In this document: positions 37,082 to 44,925 of the stretch, one piece after another
Numbering within the stretch: the stretch's first letter is position 1
How the letters are laid out: each line of letters opens with the position of its first letter
NCBI GenBank assembly: GCA_001898225.1
Contig: MKTJ01000057.1
Span: 186,077 to 250,076 of the forward strand
Origin: Chloroflexi bacterium 54-19
Lineage (GTDB): Bacteria; Chloroflexota; Chloroflexia; Chloroheliales; Chloroheliaceae
Length of the DNA stretch: 64,000 nucleotides
Direction of reading: 5' to 3'
The notes under the pieces: generated by a model
Told to the model about the DNA's origin: nothing
The model's input: the letters and a program-made list of their open reading frames with translations, nothing else
Database searches by the model: none
Program-made: the position numbers and the translations under genes

Positions 37082-37800
37082 GGGGTTACCCCGGTTTTGG
37101 GATTGAAGCGGTAGCCTACACCCCGGATGGTTTCGACATACTCAGGATGGGTGGAATCGGTTTCAATCTTTTTTCGTAAATTGGCAACATGGACATCTAC
37201 CACGTGGTCGTCATAATATTCGTCGCCCCAGACCTGTTCAAGCAGTTGGTTGCGGGTAAAAACCCGGCCCGGATAGCGGGTCAGGGTTGCCAGCAAATCA
37301 AATTCGTGAGCCGTAAGGGCGATTTGGATACCTGATTTTTCCACTTCATGACGGGCTTCATCAACCTGCAATTTTCCGAATTGGCGGGGCGGCGGCAAGC
37401 TTTCCGCTGCGCTGGCGGTACCCTGGCTGGCGTCGCCACTCCGGGGCCGCCTGAACCGTGCCTTGATCCGGGCAACTAACTCCCTGGGACTAAAGGGCTT
37501 GGTGATATAATCATCGGCTCCAAGCGATAGGCCAACAATTTTATCGACCTCTTCGGCCTTGGCAGTAAGCATGACCACGTAAGCATCCGAGAATTGACGA
37601 AGCTGGCGGCACACTTCCAGGCCGTCCAGTCCCGGTAACATCAGGTCTAAAATTACCAGGTCTGGCGAAGAAAGGCGAGCCAGGTCCAAAGCTGTTACCC
37701 CATTGTTGGCGGTGAGTACCTGGTAATTTTCCTTTTCCAGGTAACTCTGGATAAGCTCAAGGAGGTTAGCTTCATCATCTACAATTAAAACCTTTGGCAT
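37078..37800 (-). CDS. OmpR/PhoB-family response regulator
   Basis: A 240-residue regulator. Receiver domain (~1-118): acidic pair in LIVDDEANL, phosphoacceptor Asp in LVILDLMLPG (~51), Thr in VVMLTAKAEE, and Lys in DYITKPF. A basic/Gly linker leads to a C-terminal winged helix (~145-235; EFDLLATLTRYPGRVFTRNQLLEQVWG and HVANLRKKIE). The kinase gene starts within its stop codon. It probably controls its own operon and perhaps the DUF2202 gene downstream; no operator could be assigned in the sequence. Confidence 0.93.
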   Translation of the reverse strand: MPKVLIVDDEANLLELIQSYLEKENYQVLTANNGVTALDLARLSSPDLVILDLMLPGLDGLEVCRQLRQFSDAYVVMLTAKAEEVDKIVGLSLGADDYITKPFSPRELVARIKARFRRPRSGDASQGTASAAESLPPPRQFGKLQVDEARHEVEKSGIQIALTAHEFDLLATLTRYPGRVFTRNQLLEQVWGDEYYDDHVVDVHVANLRKKIETDSTHPEYVETIRGVGYRFNPKTGVTP

Positions 37801-38041
37801 TTCAATACCGTTTGTTAAACTCTTACTTTATTCAAAAACCCAAAATAACCTGACTTTTATCACTTAGATTCTACCAACCAGTTATGAAGTAAGTATGGAA
37901 AAACTTTGAAGAAAGGTTAAAGTGTACGACCTTTACCAACCATTTTGCCATTATGTATTTGGCTTGAGCCTTGCTCCCTGGAAAAAGAGCCAGGATGAAC
38001 TCACCTTTCTCTTTGCTTTGGCCTGTTCTGCCGTTATGTAT

Positions 38042-38302
38042 CTATAGCAGTCTCCGGTTGTGATTTAACCTGGGCCAAATTAACACCGGAAAATTACCCT
38101 GACTTAAAACTTTACCAGTTACGGTTCCTAAAACAGCTTGCTCATACCGGCCGCGCTGGTTGGTTGCCATTACTACAAGTGCGTTGTTTTTCTGGTTGCA
38201 TAATCAGTTATTACGCACAGTTCGGAAATCCTTGCGATTCTTAGCAACCCGGATACTCTTGCGCCTTCAGGCAGGTTACTTTCTGGCACCTGGGTTTAAT
38301 GC
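38042..38302 (-). pseudogene. Universal stress protein remnant
   Basis: Read on the minus strand, this stretch resembles the C-terminal half of a UspA domain in two frames. One frame gives ...VSGLLRIARISEL...DYATRK; after a shift the other gives LVVMATNQRGRYEQAVLGTVTGKV..., with the G-rich ATP-binding motif and FPVLIWPR at the end, closing with TAG at 38042-38044. The 5' half is missing: a stop precedes it and no start or ribosome site is visible. It is therefore a truncated, frameshifted remnant. It may be left over from a USP gene related to the intact one at 33429-34418. Nothing else was recognised between 37801 and 38451. Confidence 0.7.
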
Positions 38303-38451
38303 TAATTTATTTTGCTAATCGTTATGATTTGGTAACTGGACTATCCGGCCAGCTTTTTAGCAGTAAGAAAGTATTTTATTTACCCGGTTTTTAACTGCTA
38401 AATCAAATAATTGCATTAATTGAGGTGTTATAAACTCAAAAGGAGGCAGAA

Positions 38452-40128
38452 ATGGTGACCAAACACGGAAAGACTCACCTGTTTCGCTACCGGCAGATTG
38501 CCGCTGTCCTGGCGCGTCATGGGTTGGTTTTCCTGTTGGAAGCTTTTGGCCTGACTCGCTATGTTCCATTTCACCGGGTCATATTCAAAAAGATAGGCCG
38601 CCCTGCTACCTTATCGCCACCTGAACATCTCCGGTTGGCATTTGAAGAACTGGGGCCAACATTTATCAAGTTTGGACAAATTCTTTCGACCCGCCCCGAC
38701 CTGGTTCCACCGGCTTACCTGGTGGAAATCGCCAAACTGCAAGATCAGGTTCCCAGTGTCTCGTCTGACAAAATCCAAAAAGTGCTTGAGAAGGAGTTTG
38801 GTAAACCGCTAAACCAGGTATTCGCGACTTTCGACAACAAGCCTCTGGCTGCCGCCTCAATTGGCCAGGTCCACGCGGCTACCTTGCCGGATGGAACTAA
38901 AGTGGTAGTAAAGGTTAGGCGCCCAGAAATTGTCAGCCAGATTGAAGAAGACCTGGAAATAATTCAGAAAATGGCTCTAAGCGCCACCCGCCACTGGCAA
39001 TCGGCTTCCCAGTATGATCTGACAGGTATAGTGGGAGAGTTTGCCCGGACATTGCGCCAGGAGTTGGACTATATAAAGGAAGCCCATAACGTCGAACTGT
39101 TCACCGCAAATTTCGCCGGAAACCCCACTATCCACATCCCCCAGGTTTACTGGAAAACCACTACCTCTCAGGTTATAACTCTTCAACGGATAGAAGGTAT
39201 TAAAATCAACGACCTGAGCGCGCTTGACAAAGCCGGGGTTAACCGTAAAGCCCTGGCTGCCAGGGCCGCTAAAAACTTTCTCAAAATGATTTTTGAGGAT
39301 GGCTTTTACCACGCCGATATTCACCCCGGTAATTTTTTCGTTGAACCAGGTGGACGAATAGGCCTGGTCGATTTCGGCATGGTGGGCCGGGTTGATAAAA
39401 AGACCAGACACCAACTGGTTGGGTTAATTTTAGCTGTTGTTCAGCAAGATACCGATAGCCTTGTGGACACTTTTCTCGAACTGGGGGTGGCCCGTCAACC
39501 TATCAAACGCGAAGTGCTAAAGCGCGATTTGAGCCAATTTATTTCGCGTTATTACGACGCCCCTCTCGGAGAACTAAACCTGGGAAACCTGATTGAAGAG
39601 GTTATGGTCATAATAAGACTTCACCACTTGCAACTACCTTCCGACCTGGCCTTGTTGCTCAAAACCCTGGTGATGAGCGAAGGGTTAGGCACCCAGCTTG
39701 ATCCTACTTTCAAGTTGACCTATTTTCTCCAACCTTATGTTAAAAAGATGATACAGGAAAGGATGGCCGTTTCCTATTGGCTGCCCCAGTTAGGCCAGGC
39801 CGGGCTAAATGCAGCCCAGGTTGGATTGGATTTGCCTGTCCAGGTACACCGGTTGCTCGAAGACCTCGAACACGGTAATTTGGAAGTGGGGGTCCAGTCC
39901 CAAACTTACCAGCCTTTTCTCAACCGGTTAGAGAGGTTGGTCAACCGTCTGGTACTGGGCATAGTGGTTGCCGCCTTTATTAACGGCCTGGCAATTTTAC
40001 TGGCCTTTTACCATCCGCTTGATTGGCTAGAGTGGGGTAATTTTTTCTTTACAATCGGTATAATTGTGACAACCTGTATTGGTATCTATTTAAGCTGGGT
40101 TATTCTATGGTCCGGACGGCATCGTTAA
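38452..40128 (+). CDS. ABC1/UbiB-family atypical kinase
   Basis: A 558-residue ABC1/AarF/UbiB protein. The family KxGQ motif appears as KFGQILSTRPDLVP (~73-86). Further conserved parts are the Ala-rich nucleotide loop AAASIGQVHAA (~140-150), the VKVRRPEI Lys strand, the catalytic loop HADIHPGNFFV (~286) and DFG in LVDFGMVGR (~306). Two C-terminal membrane helices (~505-525 and 530-552) are typical of UbiB. Related proteins support ubiquinone biosynthesis or lipid distribution, acting as ATPases; the pathway in this organism is not shown. The ATG has a very good AAAGGAGG site. No quinone genes lie beside it. Confidence 0.92.
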   Translation: MVTKHGKTHLFRYRQIAAVLARHGLVFLLEAFGLTRYVPFHRVIFKKIGRPATLSPPEHLRLAFEELGPTFIKFGQILSTRPDLVPPAYLVEIAKLQDQVPSVSSDKIQKVLEKEFGKPLNQVFATFDNKPLAAASIGQVHAATLPDGTKVVVKVRRPEIVSQIEEDLEIIQKMALSATRHWQSASQYDLTGIVGEFARTLRQELDYIKEAHNVELFTANFAGNPTIHIPQVYWKTTTSQVITLQRIEGIKINDLSALDKAGVNRKALAARAAKNFLKMIFEDGFYHADIHPGNFFVEPGGRIGLVDFGMVGRVDKKTRHQLVGLILAVVQQDTDSLVDTFLELGVARQPIKREVLKRDLSQFISRYYDAPLGELNLGNLIEEVMVIIRLHHLQLPSDLALLLKTLVMSEGLGTQLDPTFKLTYFLQPYVKKMIQERMAVSYWLPQLGQAGLNAAQVGLDLPVQVHRLLEDLEHGNLEVGVQSQTYQPFLNRLERLVNRLVLGIVVAAFINGLAILLAFYHPLDWLEWGNFFFTIGIIVTTCIGIYLSWVILWSGRHR

Positions 40129-40205
40129 ATAAGGGTGGAATCGCAATTCAGCTAGAGCCATAAGAAATTTATAAATATCAGGAAAAGAAACGTTTCTAAA
40201 GCACT

Positions 40206-40238
40206 ACCCGTGGCATTTCCAATAACCGGGTTTTTTTA
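40206..40238 (+). terminator. Weak terminator candidate after the UbiB gene
   Basis: ACCCG and CGGGT (5 bp) pair across a 16-base loop and are followed by seven thymines at 40231-40237. It lies 78 bases after the UbiB stop. The T run is good but the stem is short, so the call is tentative. Confidence 0.35.
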
Positions 40239-40388
40239 TCGGCCAGTTATTCCCACCCGGCATCTAAATTAGATGCCTCTACAAGTCAGTCACCTTTCGC
40301 CACCAATCTGCCTGCCTTTATCGGTTGGCCTGGGTTTACTTTTTGTGTTGTGAAGTTACCGTCTGACGGAAATCAAAAGTAAAGCTTC

Positions 40389-41060
40389 TCAACTCAGTTC
40401 CCGGTTAAAAAAAGCCACAGCTCGCCGGGAATATTCATCGGGTAATTTTGAAAACTCCTGGCATGCTCTGCTCCATTAACCAGCCAGTTTTCGGCTAAAT
40501 TAACTCCTCCGGCCTGTTGCAAATGGTAGAATTCTGTCACCGGGATAGGTTGGTCTTTCTAACCATGAATAAGGAAGACTTTTAGGTTGCCAAGTTGAGC
40601 AAAAACTTTCTCAGGGCTGGACTGGCTTATATCAAAGCTGAACAACCGTTGAGCTGCCATCTTGATGCCAGGATAGAAGATGCCCGGTAGCCCGGTCCAG
40701 GTAGTAAAAGTTTGACCGGCCCCCCGGTCCAGGTCCCCATAACAAGAGTCAAGAAAGCCAGCTTTTATATCGGGAGTTTTAGCCCTCGCCAGGAGAGTCG
40801 CCAGGGCACCCATGTTCCAACCTACTACTCCTATTTTATCGGGCTGGAAGCCTTTTGCTTTAAGGGGATTTACCGCCCCAAGGACATCATATTGCTCGTT
40901 CAGGCCGAAAGAGTAAGTTACCCCCTCAGATTATTCCTGGCTGCGTGTATCAAAGAGCAAGATATTGTAATCTTCTTGCCATAACCGGGCGCTTATAGGT
41001 AGCAGGAAAGTGCGGGCGCCATATTCTTTAGACCAGGGTTCCGCCCAGGTAAGTAAATGA
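40389..41060 (-). pseudogene. Decayed alpha/beta hydrolase
   Basis: On the minus strand the translation aligns with the intact hydrolase at 9391-10305: LLPISARLWQEDYNILLFDTR, then a TAA at 40931-40933, then IGVVGWNMGAL, VFLIHG followed by TAG at 40559-40561, PIPVTEFYHL and NWLVNGAEHARSF, with a one-base deletion just before the C-terminal DEYSRRAVAFF segment. The nucleophile elbow is GWNMG where the intact copy has GWSMG, so the catalytic Ser is lost. An 84-codon open piece (40559-40813) is only a fragment of this gene. The 5' end is unclear; the similarity fades around 41060. It lies between the UbiB and MgtA genes. Confidence 0.85.
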
Positions 41061-41118
41061 TGTGAGTTTGCCTGAAAATTAAGCTTTATTCCATTTCAGG
41101 ATATAAATACCACCTCTT

Positions 41119-43722
41119 TTACTTCTTTTCGAGCATTTGCTTAAATAGCCGGCGTTTAACAATTTCTACCAGTAACAGGTAAGTAGCAATGTAGATAGCC
41201 ATAATCAGGAAGTATATCGGAGGTAGGGCTACAAAACCCATTAAATCGGCTAAAGGTGTGAATGGTATGACCATGCCAATTAACACCACCGATACTACCG
41301 TCAGGCTTAAAGGCAAACTTGGGCGGCTACGCAAAGGATTGCTCTCGGTCCTGATTATAAATACTACCAACGTTTGAGTCGCCAATGACTCTACGAACCA
41401 ACCGGTCTGAAAAAATGAGGGACTGGCATTGAAAATCCATAAGAGTGTAAAAAAGGTCAGAAAGTCGTAAATCGAGCTTAGCGGGCCAATCCAGAGCATA
41501 AAGTTACGGATGAGGCTGATGTCCCAACGATGGGGTTTCTGGATAAATCCGGGGTCTACATTGTCAGTAGGGATTGTGATCTGGGCCAGGTCATACAAAA
41601 AATTGTTGAGCAGAATTTGGGTCGGCAGCATGGGCAGGAAGGGAAGAAAAAGAAAGGCCCCGGCCATACTGAACATATTGCCAAAGTTGGAACTCGTTCC
41701 CATTAAAAGGTACTTCATTACGTTACCAAAAGCTTTGCGTCCCTCGATAATACCCTGGTGCAAGACTTTTAAGCCCGGTTCCAGAAGAATTATTTCGGCG
41801 GCATCTTTGGCCACATCTACTCCACTCGAAACCGAAATGCCCACATCGGCGGCATGTAACGAGGGGGCATCATTAATGCCGTCACCCATAAAACCGACCA
41901 CGTGACTGCGGTTTTTAAGGGCGATAATGATCCGGTTTTTCTGGGCCGGGGATACTCGCGCAAAGAGGGTGGTTTGCTCTACGGCGTGACTTAAAGCGGT
42001 ATCGGTCATATGATCGAGGTCGGTTCCCAGAATAAGCCGGTCACTTTCCAGTCCGACCTGCTGGCAGATATAGCGGGCGACCTTCTCATTATCCCCGGTC
42101 AGAATCTTTATCTCCACCCCATCCTGGCGCAAAGCTTTTATTACTTCACTTACATTTTCCAGGGGTGGGTCATAAAAAGCCAGGTACCCTAGCAATACCA
42201 GGTCTTTTTCATCCTCGGCCCGATAAGCCTCTTTTACCGCCATTTTCCGGTAACCAAACGCCAGTACCCGGTAACCCTGTTCACTCAGTTTTTCAAAAAC
42301 CGCTTCACACTTCAGGCGGCTATCCGGCCCAAAATCGGAAATTTGCCCATCCACCTGGAAGCTCTGGCAAATCGGCAGGATTCCTTCGGGAGCGCCTTTA
42401 GTGATAAGTATACGTTCAGGTCCGGTGGCATCCTCGACTACTACGGAAAGGCGTCTTCTTTCGAAATCAAAAGGCATTTCATCAAGCTTTTTGAATTTTT
42501 GAATATCCGGCTTGGGGCCCTTTAAGATTTCGGCATCTAAAGGGCTTTTTATTCCCGTTTCAAAAAAACTGTTCAGATAAGCCCATAAATAAATTTGGGA
42601 GTTCGGCTCTCCAAAAGGATCAAGTTTCTGAGCGAATACCATTTGCCCGCTGGTGAGGGTACCGGTTTTGTCACTGCACAGTACATCAATGCTGCCAAAG
42701 TTCTGGAGGGAGGCCAAATTCTTGACAATTACTTTTTGTTTTTGCATGCGGAGAGCGCCCTGGGAAAGAGTAACGGTAGTGATCATAGGTAAAAACTCAG
42801 GAGTTAAACCTACCGCCAAGGCGATGGCGAATAAAAATGATTCGAGCGGGTCACGCTTGAAAACCGCGCTAATCAGGACGATAAACAAAACCAGGCACAT
42901 GATCGTCCACATAATCAAAAAGCCAAATTTGCGGGTGCCACGCTCAAACTCACTTTCGGGTGGTCGTTTTGCCAGCCGGGCTGCAATATCCCCAAAAGCG
43001 GTATTAGGGCCGGTTGAAAGGACCAGCGCGGTAGCGGTTCCGCTCACCACCGAAGTGCCCATGAAAACCAGTTGGGGCGCTTCAAACCGGTTAAAATCTT
43101 TAGCGCCTGTGCCTGACCTCAAATTAGCCGCTAAAGTAACTATGCCTTCTTTTTCAACTGGTAAAGATTCGCCGGTCAAGGCGGACTGCTGTACGTGTAA
43201 ATCTGCCGAGCGAACCAGCATGGCGTCGGCACAAACCAGGTCACCGGCCATTAGTTGAACAATGTCGCCAGGCACCACTTCTTGCCGGGGTATTTCAAGC
43301 CACTGCCCGTCCCGTTTTACGGTTGCGGTTGAGGCAACTATCGCCTTTAACCGTGAAGCCGCTTTTTGAGAGCGATAATCCTGGACGAAATTCAAGGTCA
43401 CGCTGAGTAAAACCATCACAATAATAATGGACGAATTTACAACCTCGCCCACTAATGCCGATACCAGGCTGGCTATCAGAAGAATGATTACTAAAGGGTT
43501 CTTAAAAAGCCGCAAAATTTGCAGCAGCAGGTTACTTTCTTTGTGAGGCGCCGGGTCATTTGGTCCATACTTTTCCAGCCGGTTGGCGGCCTCCTGTTGG
43601 CCCAAACCCTCGTTTGAAGTATGGAACTCCTGGAACAGGGTTTCCAAAGAGGCGTTAGCCGGTTCAAAGGTTAGCTTTTCACTTGCGGCAGAGGATTTTC
43701 CGGCTAGATTTAACTCCACCAT
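41119..43722 (-). CDS. mgtA: Mg2+-importing P-type ATPase
   Basis: An 867-residue P-type 3B ATPase. Actuator motif ALTGES near residue 190, phosphorylation motif CSDKTGTLT near 350, hinge motif MGDGINDAPSL near 612. The C-terminal membrane domain has the MgtA hallmark segment NFGNMFSMAGAFLFLPFLPMLP and ILLNNFLYDLAQITIPTDNVD. Length is usual. It moves Mg2+ into the cell. A TTG at 43758 is open in frame, but ATG at 43722 follows GGAAGGAAG at a proper distance. I saw no obvious Mg2+-sensing leader in the 300 bases to the divergent phosphatase gene. Confidence 0.93.
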   Translation of the reverse strand: MVELNLAGKSSAASEKLTFEPANASLETLFQEFHTSNEGLGQQEAANRLEKYGPNDPAPHKESNLLLQILRLFKNPLVIILLIASLVSALVGEVVNSSIIIVMVLLSVTLNFVQDYRSQKAASRLKAIVASTATVKRDGQWLEIPRQEVVPGDIVQLMAGDLVCADAMLVRSADLHVQQSALTGESLPVEKEGIVTLAANLRSGTGAKDFNRFEAPQLVFMGTSVVSGTATALVLSTGPNTAFGDIAARLAKRPPESEFERGTRKFGFLIMWTIMCLVLFIVLISAVFKRDPLESFLFAIALAVGLTPEFLPMITTVTLSQGALRMQKQKVIVKNLASLQNFGSIDVLCSDKTGTLTSGQMVFAQKLDPFGEPNSQIYLWAYLNSFFETGIKSPLDAEILKGPKPDIQKFKKLDEMPFDFERRRLSVVVEDATGPERILITKGAPEGILPICQSFQVDGQISDFGPDSRLKCEAVFEKLSEQGYRVLAFGYRKMAVKEAYRAEDEKDLVLLGYLAFYDPPLENVSEVIKALRQDGVEIKILTGDNEKVARYICQQVGLESDRLILGTDLDHMTDTALSHAVEQTTLFARVSPAQKNRIIIALKNRSHVVGFMGDGINDAPSLHAADVGISVSSGVDVAKDAAEIILLEPGLKVLHQGIIEGRKAFGNVMKYLLMGTSSNFGNMFSMAGAFLFLPFLPMLPTQILLNNFLYDLAQITIPTDNVDPGFIQKPHRWDISLIRNFMLWIGPLSSIYDFLTFFTLLWIFNASPSFFQTGWFVESLATQTLVVFIIRTESNPLRSRPSLPLSLTVVSVVLIGMVIPFTPLADLMGFVALPPIYFLIMAIYIATYLLLVEIVKRRLFKQMLEKK

Positions 43723-44022
43723 TTTGCTACTTCCTTCCCGGGAGGGCCTTTGTTGCAAGGTAGAATCAAAAGGCTTCTCGCAAACCCTTCACAAAAGACT
43801 TCTAAAGGGAGGCAAGCGACTTTTAATTTACTTATTTTTAAGGATAAACTTCTATAATCAAAAGTCGGGTGAAATAAGGTTAAGTGCTGGTAAAACAGCG
43901 TAAATTCCTCGAAAAGACGCGACCCGTTCTAATTCAGAATTGCCCCAGAATTTAAATGGCCCTTTTTATGCAATAAAAGACCAACTAAAAAGGGTTAACA
44001 ACTGAGTGGAAAGGGTAGGGTT

Positions 44023-44769
44023 ATGCAAGACAAAATATGGATCTTTCCCGCAAACAAAAATACATCGGATGAACGGCAACTCGCTGTAACTTTTGGCGAT
44101 GTCCTAAAGGCTGCCTGGAAGGGTCTTTTAATTGCGTTGGTCTGTTCGGTGGCCCTGGTCCTTCTTTTTGCACTGCTGGCAGATAAAGTTTTTGATAAAG
44201 GATTGGTAAATACTGACAATAGGATTGCCCTGTGGTCCTACAGCCTGACCAACCCGGTTTTGACCTTTGGTTTAACCGTCATAACTGAAATAGGCAGCCC
44301 CTTGGGTATAGCGATTTTAACGGGGCTTACCATCGGGTTTTTTATCTGGCGAAAGATGTACGCCTATGCTTGCCTGGCGGCCTTGACCTCCCTGGGTAGC
44401 GCGATAATAAATGAAACTCTTAAACAAATATTTCACCGGGTAAGGCCGGATTTGTTGCCGGGCGGCCCCCATTTAACCAGTTATAGCTTTCCAAGTGGTC
44501 ACTCCACAGGCTCTATCTGCTTCTTTGGCTTTCTAATCTGGGCAAGCTGGAAACTATTGAAAAGCCAACCCCTGAAAATCGTTATAACTATCGCCCTCAG
44601 TTTGATGATTTTACTGGTAGGGTTCAGCCGGATTTACCTGGGATTTCATTATCCTACCGATGTTCTAGGCGCTTATTTATCGGGCGGCTGCTGGTTAATT
44701 GCGCTTTTAAGCAGTTACAATATTTTTTACCGCTACAGGCACTTCCATTCTAAGGATAAGCAGGCTTAA
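44023..44769 (+). CDS. PAP2-family phosphatase
   Basis: A 248-residue membrane phosphatase with about six helices. The three family motifs are present: KQIFHRVRPD (~136), PSGHS (~157) and SRIYLGFHYPTD (~203), which supply the catalytic His residues and the phosphate-binding Arg and Lys. Members remove phosphate from phosphatidic acid, undecaprenyl diphosphate or similar lipids. The ATG has AGGG upstream. It is divergent from MgtA with a 300-base gap and convergent with the penicillin acylase gene. Confidence 0.92.
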   Translation: MQDKIWIFPANKNTSDERQLAVTFGDVLKAAWKGLLIALVCSVALVLLFALLADKVFDKGLVNTDNRIALWSYSLTNPVLTFGLTVITEIGSPLGIAILTGLTIGFFIWRKMYAYACLAALTSLGSAIINETLKQIFHRVRPDLLPGGPHLTSYSFPSGHSTGSICFFGFLIWASWKLLKSQPLKIVITIALSLMILLVGFSRIYLGFHYPTDVLGAYLSGGCWLIALLSSYNIFYRYRHFHSKDKQA

Positions 44770-44831
44770 ACCTATCAAACGGGTCAGGTTGATTGGGCAT
44801 ACTTTCCCTGGAAGAGTTGCTACCAATTAAA

Positions 44832-44860
44832 AGGACCGGTGACTACGGGTCACCAGTCCT
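44832..44860 (-). terminator. Terminator of the penicillin acylase gene
   Basis: AGGAC-C-GGTGAC pairs with GTCACC-A-GTCCT, one mismatch in the stem. On the minus strand it is followed by TTTTAATT. It lies 66 bases after the acylase stop and may also stop transcripts of the convergent PAP2 gene. Confidence 0.65.
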
Positions 44861-44925
44861 CACAAGACGATAGAAGCCTGGGCTTACCGATCGAGTACAA
44901 TAACCCAGGCAAATTCCTTTCAATT

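Noticed and set aside
42653..43258. 201-codon open frame opposite the MgtA gene
   Set aside because: Antisense shadow of a strongly conserved gene; no domain.
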